64,000 bases of DNA from Spirillospora albida (GCF_000718255.1 NZ_JOFJ01000004.1:1-64000); one strand, 5' to 3'. Shown: positions 16,424 through 27,168, counted from the first letter of the stretch. The notes: generated by a model not told the origin, from the sequence alone. Program-made: numbers and translations.

Positions 16424-18873
16424 CCCTCGTCCCGTTCCGGCTCACCGTTCGGACGGTCCACGGGCCGCAGCCAGAACGGGATCGGCGGTTCCTGCTCCGG
16501 CGTCCGCCGGCCCCACAGCGGCGGCGGCGCCGTCCGGCCGCCCGGCCCCGCGGCGCCGCCGTCACCGGCGCCGGCACGCGGCTTGGGCACGTTCGACGCG
16601 GAGTCGCCCCCGCCGTTGGACGGGGCCGAGGGGGGCGGCTTGGGCGCCGGGGCGCCGCCGGAACCTCCCCGGCCGCGCGCGCGGGCACCGGAACCGGCGC
16701 CCTTGCCCGCACCGGAGCCGGCACCGCCGGCCGCACCCGCACCCGCACCCGCACCCGAGGAGCGTCCGCCGCCGGGGAACCAGCCGCCGCGCCCGCTCGA
16801 ACCGCTGCCGCCGCCGTTGCCCGACCCGCTTCCGCCGCCCCACGAGGTGGGCCGGGCGACGCCCTTGCCCGCCCCCGTACCGGTCGTCGGCTTCGCGCCA
16901 CCGCCCGTCACGGCACCGGCTCCGGCTCCCGCGGCCGCTCCGGCGGCGCTCCCGCCGGTGCCCGCGCTCGCGCCCGAGGCGCTGTCCGGACGCGCCGCCA
17001 CCGTGCCCGGGTCCCCGGGCGGACCGCCCCGGGAAGGCAGGTTCAGCGGTGGCGCGCCCCGGCGGGACCGTCCCTGTCCGGCCGCCGCACCGGCCGTGCG
17101 CGGCTTGGCGGCGAGGACGGGCGCCGCGTCCGGCGACGGGGCCTCGCCCGCGCCCGGTGCCGTCCCGGCCGTGCGCCGGTCGACCGCGACCCCCGTGCCG
17201 GCCGCCGCCGCGTCGCCCGCGGCCGCGGCGCCGCCCTCGGGCAGCTCGCGGTTGCCCCGGCGGCCCAGCCGGTAGCCGGCCGCGCCGGGCACCACCGCGC
17301 CCGCGACCGCCGTCGTGCTCTTGCGCGCCTCCACGATCGACTTGTCGAGCTGCGCCTCGCCCTTCTCACGCGCCCCGACCGCCGAGTAGCCGACGGCCGA
17401 GAACAGATGCTGGAAGGGCTTGCGGTAGATGAACGCCGCGAACGTCACCAGCGCGATCAGCAGGATCTGCAGGCCCCACGGGAGCGTCTCGCCGAGGATC
17501 AGCCCGTACGCCCACAGCAGCAGCGCCAGGACGCCGATCAGCGCCGCCTGCTTCAGCAGCATGGAGAGCAGCAGCTCCAGCCAGCGGACCGCGATGACGC
17601 GCCCCACGCCGGGATGGATCCCGATGCCGAGGAAGATCGGCCCGGCGACCAGCAGCAGGAGGAAGGCGATCTTCACGACGATCAGCGCGATCGCGATCAC
17701 CATGATCAGCAGACCGGCGACGAGGGCGGCGAACAGCGCGCCGAACGAGACCGCCAGCCGGTTGGTCCAGTTCTTGCCCTGGAAGAGCGGATACGCCCCT
17801 GGATGCTCTTCCTTGATGTTCTTGGTGACGTCCTTGTAGGCGTCGGCCTTCTTGCCGAGATCGGCCTTGTTCGTCCCGTACGTCTCCGGCAGGTCGACCG
17901 CCTGCGACCACAGCAGCTTGTCGGCGTTGTCCTTGACGATCTTCGCGTTGGGGTCGGTCGTCCCGAACTCACCCTGCAGCCACGGCTTGCAGACCAGCGC
18001 CACCCAGAGCCGGTTCGAGTTGCGCGTCGTCGCGTCCAGGTTCTGCGACGCCGACGGATCGGGCCGGCCCTCGGGCGGCGGCACGCACGTCCCGCCCTTG
18101 GTGTCGCTCTGCGGCAGCGCCGCGTTGAACGCCGCGCTCGTCGCCTCCGACACCTTCGTGCCGAGCGTGGTGAAGTCGGCGGGCCGCGCGACCAGCCAGA
18201 TCAGCGCCACCATCGCCGCGACCATCCAGATCACGCCCTCGGTGACCTTGCTCGCCCGCCGCCGGACCAGGCCCCACCAGGCCAGCCACATCGCGCCGAG
18301 GATGACGACCCACGACCAGTAGCGCGCGTTGAAGGTCTCGCCCATGCCGCTGATGACGCCGTCGACGGTGTCCTTCAGCCAGGACAGCAGCGACTCCGAC
18401 GCCGCCGCCTGGTACACGCTGATCGTCGTCCGGTCGATCGCCCGGACGAGCGTGAACGTCGTGTTGGCGAGGGCGTTGCCCATCATCGCCATCGCGTCCG
18501 AGCAGCCCATGTCGACCGCGTACCAGGTCTGCCCGGCCGTCCCGTACCGGTCGTAGTACGTCAGCTGCTCGACGGGCGTCTTCTGCAGCTTCTCGTCGGG
18601 GTAGTCGGGCGGCTTGATGAGCCCGTCCGTCCCGGACCCGTACTGCTCCGGCGGGGGATTGTCGGCCGGACGGCAGGTGTCGCCCACGCTCGGGAACGGA
18701 ATCGACGCGGATGCCGGCGAGATCGGGCTCAGCAGGAACAGCGCCATCAGCGTCAGCAGGACGGCCGAGCGGCGGGTGCGGGGGTGGTGGCGGCGGGCGC
18801 GGGGGCGGCGCAGGTCGAGACCTTCGCCGGGCGACCGCTGCAGGCGTGCCGTCCGGTGCCGGGACGACCTCAT
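16420..18873 (-). CDS. VirB6/TrbL-like polytopic protein of a type IV secretion system
   Basis: 817 aa; ATG overlaps the VirB4-like stop (ATGA). A basic N-terminus precedes a hydrophobic signal (residues ~36-56, ending SPASA). The next ~450 residues hold a large loop and about seven to eight membrane segments (for example WVVILGAMWLAWWGLV, LLIMVIAIALIVVKIAFLLL, LLLWAYGLILG), as in VirB6/TcpH-like channel proteins. Residues ~500-817 are a low-complexity cytoplasmic tail rich in Gly, Ala, Pro and Ser with no fold visible. The tail is unusually long for the family. The order of neighbours (VirB4-like ATPase directly upstream) supports the call. Confidence 0.82.
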   Translation of the reverse strand: MRSSRHRTARLQRSPGEGLDLRRPRARRHHPRTRRSAVLLTLMALFLLSPISPASASIPFPSVGDTCRPADNPPPEQYGSGTDGLIKPPDYPDEKLQKTPVEQLTYYDRYGTAGQTWYAVDMGCSDAMAMMGNALANTTFTLVRAIDRTTISVYQAAASESLLSWLKDTVDGVISGMGETFNARYWSWVVILGAMWLAWWGLVRRRASKVTEGVIWMVAAMVALIWLVARPADFTTLGTKVSEATSAAFNAALPQSDTKGGTCVPPPEGRPDPSASQNLDATTRNSNRLWVALVCKPWLQGEFGTTDPNAKIVKDNADKLLWSQAVDLPETYGTNKADLGKKADAYKDVTKNIKEEHPGAYPLFQGKNWTNRLAVSFGALFAALVAGLLIMVIAIALIVVKIAFLLLLVAGPIFLGIGIHPGVGRVIAVRWLELLLSMLLKQAALIGVLALLLWAYGLILGETLPWGLQILLIALVTFAAFIYRKPFQHLFSAVGYSAVGAREKGEAQLDKSIVEARKSTTAVAGAVVPGAAGYRLGRRGNRELPEGGAAAAGDAAAAGTGVAVDRRTAGTAPGAGEAPSPDAAPVLAAKPRTAGAAAGQGRSRRGAPPLNLPSRGGPPGDPGTVAARPDSASGASAGTGGSAAGAAAGAGAGAVTGGGAKPTTGTGAGKGVARPTSWGGGSGSGNGGGSGSSGRGGWFPGGGRSSGAGAGAGAAGGAGSGAGKGAGSGARARGRGGSGGAPAPKPPPSAPSNGGGDSASNVPKPRAGAGDGGAAGPGGRTAPPPLWGRRTPEQEPPIPFWLRPVDRPNGEPERDEG

Positions 18874-21359
18874 CGGCTGACCTCCTGAACGTCGGCCCCC
18901 GCGGCGGTGAGCTCCTGCCGGCCCGGGTGCGAGCGGGTCGGGTTGGTGTCGAGCCAGCGCCGCAGCTCCTCGGAGATCAGGTCGACGCCGATGCGCCCGG
19001 CGCGGCCGTCGAGGTCGCGGAAGACGCACTCGCCGTTGCCGAGGTTGCGCAGGACGGCCTTGTGCTCCTCGGACGCCTCCACCCCCAGCAGCGACATCAC
19101 GTCGCCCACCTCGACGCGCTCGGTCGAACGGAACGAGAACACCGAGGACAGGCAGTTGGTCACCTGTTCATTCAAGAGGTCTCCGGCGTTCTGCGAGACC
19201 AGAATCAACGCAGTGTTGCGAGAACGCCCCATACGCGACACTTCCGGCACCAGCTTGGCGCCCTCGGGTGTCGATGTGATGGCCCACGCCTCGTCCAGGA
19301 AGATGGCCTTCGGGAGCCGCCGGTCCAGGCCGTGCATCAGCCTCCGCGCGAACTGCGACACCAGGTACATCAGCGCGACCGAGAGGCGCTGCTCGTAGGA
19401 GTAGTCCTCCCGGTTGATCGCGACGTCCGGAAGGGTGAGGCCGCCGAGCGTGAACACCGTCGTCCAGCCGGCGGTGTCGATGCGCTCCCCGCCGGACGGG
19501 TCGAAGCACAGCCGCGCGAGCCGCATCTCCGACATCGACCGCAGCACCGCGCCGAGGTTCTTGGACGCGGGGTCCTCCGCGCCCTCCAGATGGTCGACGA
19601 CCTTGCCGAGGGACGGGCGCTCGCCGTTCGCGACCGCGCCGACCGCCTGGATCATCGCGGACTCGCGCTCCTCCGACATCCGCGGCAGCAGCAGCCGCAG
19701 CGTCTCGGTCGCCATCGTCTTCTTCGCGGCCAGGTCGTCGCCGAACGAGAACGGGTCGAGCAGGCCCGGCGCGGCGGACCCGAGCGGCAGGGTCCGCGCC
19801 TTGCGGCCGCGCGCCTTCAGCAGCTCCACCAGCGACTCGGCGTCGCCCTTCGGGTCGATCGCGGCGACCGTGACGCCCCGCAGCGCCATCTGGTAGATCA
19901 GCAGCAGCGCGAGGGTCGTCTTGCCGCCGCCCGGCTCACCGGTGATCGCGACCGCGGTCGGCCGGTTGCGGGCCGCCGCGACGAGCGGGTCGTAGTGCAC
20001 GATCGCCCGCGCGCGGCCGAGCGTCTCACCGATGTACGGGCCGACCCAGCCCTCGCCGTTCTCGTCCGGGCGGTCGCCGAGGTCGACGGTCGCGACCGGC
20101 ATCCCGCCCGCGATCGTCCGCAGCGGCTGCCGCTGCGCGTACGCGTTGAGCCGGATCCGGTCGCCGGGCAGCGACTCCAGGAACAGGGAGAACTGGTCCC
20201 CGGTGGAGTTCACGACGTCGATGCCGATGTCGCGGTAGTGCTCGATGACCGCGTCGACCCGCTGGGCGAGCAGCTCCGCCGTCGGCGCCGACACGATCAG
20301 CCGGTGCCATCCGTACACGAACGGCAGCCGCTCCTTGGTGATGCCGTGCTCCAGCATCCGCGCCGCGTCGATCTGCTCCGCGAGGGCGATCGGCGCCTCC
20401 GCGCCCGCCTCCCGGATGTGCTGGTCCATGTCGCGGGCGTGCGCGAGCTTGCGCGACACGTCCTTGGACGCCTTCGCGGGCGGGATCAGCTTCATCCGCG
20501 CGCTGATCTCCACCGGGAACGGGAGCGCGTCGGCGTAGTGCAGCCACGGCTCGCCGTCCGGGAACGGCATCAGGTCGGGGAACCGCGCGAACGACAGGTA
20601 CGCCACGTACGACGCGGCCGTGGCGGCCTTGCCTGCGCCGGTGACGTCGGGCTGCTCGACCTTCAGGTACGAGCGGCCGTTGTGGATGGCGCCCTCCACC
20701 AGCGACTCGATCTCGCCCTTGCCCCACGTCCGGCGCGACACCGCCGACGGCGGCGGATCGGCGAGCGAACCGGTGACCGCGTGCTGGAACAGCCACGCCA
20801 CCTCGGTCGAGGTGGCGTGCCGGGCGTAGAGGGCGGAGCCGCCGAGCGCCCGGCCTATCCGCTCCGCCTGGTCGGTCCAGCGCGCGATCTCCTTCTTGTC
20901 GATGGCGTCGTCGGTCACGCCGAGGACGTTCTCGCTCCGCTTGTAGAACCCGAGGAGCTGAGCCAGGACGCCGCCCGACAGGGTGCCGCCCATGCCGCGC
21001 GGCCCGAGCCTGACGCCGAGGTAGACCTCCTTCGTCCAGAAGTCCTTGGCCCACACGTGCGCGTAGGACTCCTCCAGGTAGGCCCGCCAGCCTGGGCCGT
21101 CGTCGGACGTCCGGTCCAGCGCGAGCGCCCAGTCGGCCGCCGGGTACGTGCGGTGCGCGATCCGGAGGTGCACCTCGGCGTCCTGCATGCGGATGCCCGC
21201 GAGCGCGATCGTGATGTTGGTGGCGAGCGCCTCGCGCTCCTCGCCGGTGGTGAACTCGTACGACACCGTCGGCAGCCGGAAGTACGCCCACGCCGCGTTG
21301 TCGGTGAGCAGGACCCTGTCGTCGAAGTACCGGACCGCGAGCCGGCTGGACTTGCTCAT
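18870..21359 (-). CDS. VirB4/TcpF-like type IV secretion ATPase
   Basis: 829 aa; GGGAGGACGGC eight bases before the ATG supports this start. The N-terminal ~430 residues are the VirB4 membrane-associated region; the C-terminal ATPase has Walker A GEPGGGKT at 474-481, Walker B with Asp689/Glu690 (AIFLDEAWAI), and the VSQNAGDLL motif typical of VirB4/TraC and HerA-like secretion ATPases. It would energise assembly or substrate movement at the inner face of the membrane. Coupled to the VirB6-like gene (ATGA); 22 bases downstream of the TcpE-MinD gene. Confidence 0.92.
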   Translation of the reverse strand: MSKSSRLAVRYFDDRVLLTDNAAWAYFRLPTVSYEFTTGEEREALATNITIALAGIRMQDAEVHLRIAHRTYPAADWALALDRTSDDGPGWRAYLEESYAHVWAKDFWTKEVYLGVRLGPRGMGGTLSGGVLAQLLGFYKRSENVLGVTDDAIDKKEIARWTDQAERIGRALGGSALYARHATSTEVAWLFQHAVTGSLADPPPSAVSRRTWGKGEIESLVEGAIHNGRSYLKVEQPDVTGAGKAATAASYVAYLSFARFPDLMPFPDGEPWLHYADALPFPVEISARMKLIPPAKASKDVSRKLAHARDMDQHIREAGAEAPIALAEQIDAARMLEHGITKERLPFVYGWHRLIVSAPTAELLAQRVDAVIEHYRDIGIDVVNSTGDQFSLFLESLPGDRIRLNAYAQRQPLRTIAGGMPVATVDLGDRPDENGEGWVGPYIGETLGRARAIVHYDPLVAAARNRPTAVAITGEPGGGKTTLALLLIYQMALRGVTVAAIDPKGDAESLVELLKARGRKARTLPLGSAAPGLLDPFSFGDDLAAKKTMATETLRLLLPRMSEERESAMIQAVGAVANGERPSLGKVVDHLEGAEDPASKNLGAVLRSMSEMRLARLCFDPSGGERIDTAGWTTVFTLGGLTLPDVAINREDYSYEQRLSVALMYLVSQFARRLMHGLDRRLPKAIFLDEAWAITSTPEGAKLVPEVSRMGRSRNTALILVSQNAGDLLNEQVTNCLSSVFSFRSTERVEVGDVMSLLGVEASEEHKAVLRNLGNGECVFRDLDGRAGRIGVDLISEELRRWLDTNPTRSHPGRQELTAAGADVQEVSR

Positions 21360-21381
21360 GCCGTCCTCCCGCGCGGGGCGA

Positions 21382-24078
21382 TCATCGCGTGGCCTCCTGC
21401 TCCTGCTGAAGCTCCTGGTAACGCTCGGGCACGACGGTGAACCCGCCGGCGACGACGCCGGCGAGGGCAAGATAGGCACGCCGCGTCGGCGCGCGCAACG
21501 ACTTCAGCTCGTTGCGCGGCGCACGGTCCATGCTCAGGTGATCGTCCCACGGGATCCGGACGAGGGCCCGGCAGCGGCCGCGCGCCACCGCCTCGGCCTC
21601 CTCGACGTCCTCCATGCTGCGGCGGCTCACCCCGTTGATGACGGTGACGGCCCGGGACCGCAGTTCTTCGTAGCCGTGCCCGTCCAGCCACTCGTACGTC
21701 ATCGCGACCGCGCGCGGGGCGTCCGCGCTGGCCGGGGCGACCAGGACGATCTGGTCCGCGTACGGCAGGACGCGGGCGACGACGGCGGCCGCCGCGTCCA
21801 GCAGCGTCACCGAGTAGAACCGGTCGATCGTCCGGATGGCGAGCGCGTAGTCGCGGTCGTCGAGCGCCTGGAGCGGGTTCTTGCCGGCCGCGATGACGTC
21901 CAGCCCCGACTTGGCCTGGGACGTGTACCGGCGCATCGCCGTGAGGCTGCCGACCTGGTCGGCGCGCGTGATGAGGCCGGTCAGCGTCTCGTTCGTCTCG
22001 CTGCGGGTCCGCCGGGCGAGCGCGCCGGGGCCGGGGTTGACGTCGACGGCGACGACCGGCTCGCCGTTGTGCTGCGCGAACGTGTGTCCGAGCATCAGCG
22101 CCGTGACGGTCTGCCCGGCACCGCCCGTGCATCCGAGGACGACGATGTGCCGCGTCCCGTGGAACGGCTGCTGCAGCCGCTGCTGGTATTCGGCGTCGAC
22201 CTCGCCGTGCCCGCCGCCGACGGCCTGGATGAGGCGCCGCAGCCCGCCGCTGGTGACCTCGTGCTCGGGATCCGGCGGGGTGATCGCGGGCCCGGACGGC
22301 GGCGCGGCCGGAGGCGGCGGCAGCGGCCGGGGCCGGACCGGCGACGCGGGCTGCGACCGCACCTCGCGCGGCGGCGCCTCCTCCACCTCCGGAGCCGCGC
22401 CCGGCGCCTCCTGCGGCGGGTCCGGGACGCGGTCGGGAGTGGGCGGCCACAGCAGGTTGTCGGTCGTCGCGGCCCGGAGCGGCTTCGACAGCCCCTTCGT
22501 CCAGGGCTTGGGCGGATCGATGCGGGTTGGCGCCGCCGCCCCCTCCCCCTCGGCCGCGGACTCGCCCGCCGCCCGCGCCCGAGGCTCGGCCACCGGCTGG
22601 GACTGCGGCTCGGGCTGGAGCTCAGGTGCGGACTCGCCCCTCTGCTCGTCCTCGCGCATCCCCGCGGGCTCGGCCGCAGCGCGCGATGCGTGCTCCGCCG
22701 CAGGCTGTGCGGCGCCCTCGGCCGCAGACTGAGCGGCGGGCTCGGCCGCGGGCCGCGATGCGAGCTGTGGTGCGTGCTCGACGGCGGGCCGCGGTGCGGG
22801 CGTCGGGGCGGATTCGGCCGCCGGCTGGGGCGCGGGCTCGGCCGCGGGCTTCGGGGCGGACTCCTGCGCGGGATCCGGGGCGGGCTCGGCCGCGGGCTTG
22901 GGTGCCGGGTCGGTTTCGGGCTGTGGTGTGGGGTCGGCCTCGGGCCTGGTGGGGAGGGGCGGGGCGTCGGGGTGGGCGCCGAAGGCGCCGGGGACCATGG
23001 GGATGTCCGGACGCGTCGGCGCGGCCTGGACGGGGATGTCCGGACGCGTCGTCGGGGGCGGCGCCACGGGGCGCTCGGGGGGCCTGCGCGTTCCCGCGAC
23101 CTTCTTGTCGCCCGGCTCTCCGTTGAAGGGCGGCTCGGTCGCCGCCTGCGCGGTTTGCTTCGGCGGTTCCTGCACGGGAATGTCGGGACGGGTCGTCGGG
23201 GGCGGGGGCTGGTTCTCGGGCGAGATGGCCTTCCAGAACTCGGCCTGGGCACCCGGGCGGCGGACGCCCGAGGCCAGGGCGCGCTTGCCGGATCCCTGAG
23301 CTGGGGGCGCCTCGAGGCGGGGGGTGGCCGGAGGGCGTTCCAGTTCGGCCGGGGACGGCTGCGGGACGCCCGCCTGGACGTCGTCCTCGTGGACGATGTC
23401 GCGGGCCGTCCGGCGCCAGGGCTTGGCGGTGGGCGGCGCGGCGAGGCCGTTCGCGGCGGCCGGCACGCGGATGTCGTGGCCGGTGCCCGGGGAACCGGGG
23501 ACCGGCGCCTCGGCTCGTGCCGGTTCGCGCTGCTCGGCGTACCCGGCGAGCGGCGGGGGCGCGTCGGCGACGGCCGGGCGGGGCATGGGCACCGGCTCCG
23601 GGTGCACCGGTTCGGCCTGGAGCGCCTGGATGGGGACGGCGGCCGGCGCGGTCGCCCCGCGCTTCTCGCGGACCCTGCGGCGCGACTCCTTCCGGGCGCG
23701 CTCCGGGGCGGGGGCGCGGCGCCAGACCCGGGCGACCACGACGACCTCGCGGGGCTCGCGGATCGGGGTGAGGCGGCACCAGGTGCGGGGCTCGGCCAGG
23801 AAGCGGCCCTGGGACAGCAGCAGCTCGGTGAGGCGCTTGCCCTCGATCACCGGACGGGTCGCGAGCCAGGTGAGGACGCCGGGCGGGACGACGTACAGGA
23901 CGTGCCAGGGCGACTCGAACGGGAGGCCGACGAGGCGCATCAGCACGATCCACGGCACGAACACACCGAGGAACACACCGATCTGGACCAGCGGCAGCGG
24001 CATCGGCAGCCGCAGGTCGTACAGCTTGTAGAGCCGTTTCTCGATGCGCCAGATGTTCGTGTAGGTGGGAAGATCCAC
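21382..24078 (-). CDS. TcpE domain fused through a long Pro/Ala linker to a degenerate MinD/ParA-like domain
   Basis: 898 aa, GTG start with AGGGGAG ribosome site. Residues ~1-115 match TcpE (YTNIWRIEKRLYKLYD, two membrane segments near 28-70, then EGKRLTELLLSQGRFL). Residues ~120-600 are disordered, rich in Pro/Ala/Glu, with repeats of RPDIPV and EPAP units. Residues ~643-898 are a MinD/ParA-like domain: the P-loop position reads GCTGGAGQT at 649-657, where both signature lysines of KGGxGKT are absent, while DVNPGPGALARR fits the A' motif. So it may bind nucleotide weakly or not hydrolyse it. The fusion ties a conjugation membrane protein to a positioning ATPase fold. Confidence 0.85.
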   Translation of the reverse strand: MDLPTYTNIWRIEKRLYKLYDLRLPMPLPLVQIGVFLGVFVPWIVLMRLVGLPFESPWHVLYVVPPGVLTWLATRPVIEGKRLTELLLSQGRFLAEPRTWCRLTPIREPREVVVVARVWRRAPAPERARKESRRRVREKRGATAPAAVPIQALQAEPVHPEPVPMPRPAVADAPPPLAGYAEQREPARAEAPVPGSPGTGHDIRVPAAANGLAAPPTAKPWRRTARDIVHEDDVQAGVPQPSPAELERPPATPRLEAPPAQGSGKRALASGVRRPGAQAEFWKAISPENQPPPPTTRPDIPVQEPPKQTAQAATEPPFNGEPGDKKVAGTRRPPERPVAPPPTTRPDIPVQAAPTRPDIPMVPGAFGAHPDAPPLPTRPEADPTPQPETDPAPKPAAEPAPDPAQESAPKPAAEPAPQPAAESAPTPAPRPAVEHAPQLASRPAAEPAAQSAAEGAAQPAAEHASRAAAEPAGMREDEQRGESAPELQPEPQSQPVAEPRARAAGESAAEGEGAAAPTRIDPPKPWTKGLSKPLRAATTDNLLWPPTPDRVPDPPQEAPGAAPEVEEAPPREVRSQPASPVRPRPLPPPPAAPPSGPAITPPDPEHEVTSGGLRRLIQAVGGGHGEVDAEYQQRLQQPFHGTRHIVVLGCTGGAGQTVTALMLGHTFAQHNGEPVVAVDVNPGPGALARRTRSETNETLTGLITRADQVGSLTAMRRYTSQAKSGLDVIAAGKNPLQALDDRDYALAIRTIDRFYSVTLLDAAAAVVARVLPYADQIVLVAPASADAPRAVAMTYEWLDGHGYEELRSRAVTVINGVSRRSMEDVEEAEAVARGRCRALVRIPWDDHLSMDRAPRNELKSLRAPTRRAYLALAGVVAGGFTVVPERYQELQQEQEATR

Positions 24079-24147
24079 GCCCCTACTCCCCTAACCGTGC
24101 GAGCACAGCGTCCCTGTCCGGTGCTTCGTGAAGCCGCCGGCGGGCCG

Positions 24148-24429
24148 TCAGTCGGCGACCCCGAGGGCCTTGGCTATCGCCTTGGCCGTGGTCTCGATGA
24201 TGTTGGGCACGTAGAAGACCACCCCGATCCCGATCGCGAGGACGATGAACTGGACGAAGCGCGTGATCTCACGGGTGAAGAGGAAGAAGATCGCCACGAT
24301 GGAGACGATCACCAAGAAGAGCGGGCCGAAGATTCCGCGCAGCCAGTCGGCCAGCTGGTCGGTCTTCAGCTCGTCGTCGGGCGCCGCCAAGAGCTCGTGC
24401 GGAATCGACGCCATGATGTGGTGCAGCAT
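24148..24429 (-). CDS. Small two-helix membrane protein of the Tcp-like operon
   Basis: 93 aa; AGGAAGG about 10 bases before this ATG supports it over the longer frame. Two membrane segments (around 37-58 and 62-80) separated by a short REIT turn, preceded by an acidic amphipathic N-terminus (LLAAPDDELKTDQLADWL). Size, topology and position between TcpC and TcpE match TcpD-like or pilin-like (TrbC/VirB2-type) subunits of secretion systems; the sequence alone does not decide between these. Confidence 0.75.
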   Translation of the reverse strand: MLHHIMASIPHELLAAPDDELKTDQLADWLRGIFGPLFLVIVSIVAIFFLFTREITRFVQFIVLAIGIGVVFYVPNIIETTAKAIAKALGVAD

Positions 24430-24472
24430 CGACGTTGCTACCTTCCTGGGTCGGCGAATGCGTGGGGGGTCG

Positions 24473-25486
24473 TCATGATGCGGCCGGTCCGGTTCCGCCG
24501 CTGATGTCGCGCACATACCACGTGGCGGCCTTCTTGACCAGCGTGAGCCGGTAGGACTGCTCCAGCTCGCCGCCGGCGCCGGTGCCTGGCAGTTGCCACA
24601 CGACGGTCGCGGTGACGGTGCGGGCCGAGGCGTCCCCGCGCGGCGCGACGACCTCCCTGACCTGGACGAAGTTCACCGAGCCGGCGAGGCCACCGACCGC
24701 GGTGCCGTCCGACATGCGGGACAGGACGTCCTGGTCGCCGCGCGCGTACGCCGCGAAGAAGGTGCCGAGGACGGACTGCAGGTCGCTTTCGAGGGCGGTG
24801 TCGCGGTCCTGCACGCCGCTCTGGGGAAGGGCCGCCTTGGCGGGCGGGGGAAGCAGTGCGGGGCGTCCGGCGATGACGAGCGAGCCGCCCTTTCCGGCGT
24901 GCACGGGCACCGCGAGCCGAAGCCATTTGTCCTGGTTGCGGGCGAGCAGCGTGACGGTCGCGGTGGACGCGTCGCGGGCGTCGACGCCCGCGACCTGGAG
25001 GGATTGCACCTGGAGCTGGCCGACGCCGTTCCAGCCGAACTGCGGATCGGTGCCGTCGGGGAGGAACGTCCGCAATTGCGCCTCGCGGGCGGCGGCGTTC
25101 TTCTGGTCGTAGTTGAGGTAGACGGTGGCGAATTGGAGCGCGAACGCGCTCGCCTCGCCGGAGGGGAAGCCGGTGCTCTTTCCGCCTCCGGACGCGCCGG
25201 AGGCGGGCGCGTCGTCCGCGGTGAAGCGCTCGAACGGCGCGCGGATCCCGTTCACGAGGATGACCAGGATGAGGGCCCAGAGGACGGCGCGTCCGGTCCA
25301 GACCCACCAGCGCCCGCCGGAGCCGCCCCACCGCCCGCCGCGCCGCCGGGCCGCGCCGCCGGGCGCGTCCCAGGGGTCGCCGGACGAGCCGAGCGCATGG
25401 CCCGGTCCCGCCGCGCTCTCGGCGACCGCTGTACCACGGCCTCCGGCGGCGTCACGGCCGCCCTCGGCGGCCGACTTGCGAGCCAT
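24473..25486 (-). CDS. TcpC-like conjugal transfer protein
   Basis: 337 aa; GGAGGCAGG precedes the ATG. A disordered Gly/Ala/Arg-rich cytoplasmic N-terminus, one membrane segment (~67-82, VLWALILVILVNGI), then two extracellular domains (~100-210 and ~235-335) with FALQFATVYLNYDQKN and FFAAYARGDQDVLSRMSDG, the layout of TcpC (VirB8-like, two NTF2-like domains). TcpC is the bitopic scaffold of Gram-positive conjugation channels. It is the first gene of the minus-strand run. Confidence 0.88.
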   Translation of the reverse strand: MARKSAAEGGRDAAGGRGTAVAESAAGPGHALGSSGDPWDAPGGAARRRGGRWGGSGGRWWVWTGRAVLWALILVILVNGIRAPFERFTADDAPASGASGGGKSTGFPSGEASAFALQFATVYLNYDQKNAAAREAQLRTFLPDGTDPQFGWNGVGQLQVQSLQVAGVDARDASTATVTLLARNQDKWLRLAVPVHAGKGGSLVIAGRPALLPPPAKAALPQSGVQDRDTALESDLQSVLGTFFAAYARGDQDVLSRMSDGTAVGGLAGSVNFVQVREVVAPRGDASARTVTATVVWQLPGTGAGGELEQSYRLTLVKKAATWYVRDISGGTGPAAS

Positions 25487-25945
25487 CCTGCCTCCGCTCG
25501 CGCCTCACCCCCGATGATCGGCGCGGTCGTGTCCCAGTTCCCGATTCCCGTGCTTCCTGTGCGTGTGGCCCGATCCGGACCCCGCGCCCAGGGTAACCAC
25601 GAGCGTCAATTCTTCCAGCGCATCCAAGGGAAACACACCCCCGGCGCGCGGTCGTGGACGGGGCGATCCGGCCCGCGGGGGTCGGATCGGATTGCCGAAC
25701 GGTGACGATCCCCTATCCAGGGCGCCGAAGGGTGCGTCTGACCAGGTTCTGGACAAGCATGTCGGTTCGGCCGGTGATTGGTTACCCGGTGTCCGCGGCG
25801 CCCGGAATCTCTTTCCGAATCAAATCCGCACAGTGTCGAATAAGCGACATTCACGTCTAAAACACCCAGACGCGGAGGACGTGCCGTCCCCCGCGTCCAT
25901 CGGCTGTATCGAACATCACACCCGGCCCGCCCGCCCCGGGCGCGC
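25487..25945. other. 459-base intergenic region between the Tcp-like operon and ychF
   Basis: No gene is supported here; short open frames lack ribosome sites and codon bias is weak. The sequence from ~25800 to 25865 is AT-richer (GAATCAAATCCGCACAGTG). The promoter of the minus-strand Tcp-like operon should lie in the left half; I could not pick a convincing hexamer pair. A possible ychF terminator sits at 25869-25897. Confidence 0.6.
25869..25897 (-). terminator. Candidate GC-rich hairpin terminator downstream of ychF
   Basis: Inverted repeat GACGCGG (25869-25875) / CCGCGTC (25891-25897) enclosing a second short pair GGAC/GTCC, about 50 bases beyond the ychF stop; no T-run follows, as is common in actinomycetes. 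Confidence 0.4.
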
Positions 25946-27037
<1,092 letters not shown>

Positions 27038-27168
27038 GGCGGTCAAGTTTATGGGCGCCCGCGAGCGCCGCCGACGGACACCTGCCGGAACGCCCGGCAC
27101 CGTCCGGTTCGTGGGGCGCCCCGGCGCGTCGCGGGCGCGCCGAGCGGTCGCGCTGCCACGATGGCCGG

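Noticed and set aside
12140..25945. Integrative element boundaries (attL/attR, tRNA target, integrase) around the Tcp-like run
   Set aside because: No tRNA gene, recombinase or matching direct repeats were seen at either side.
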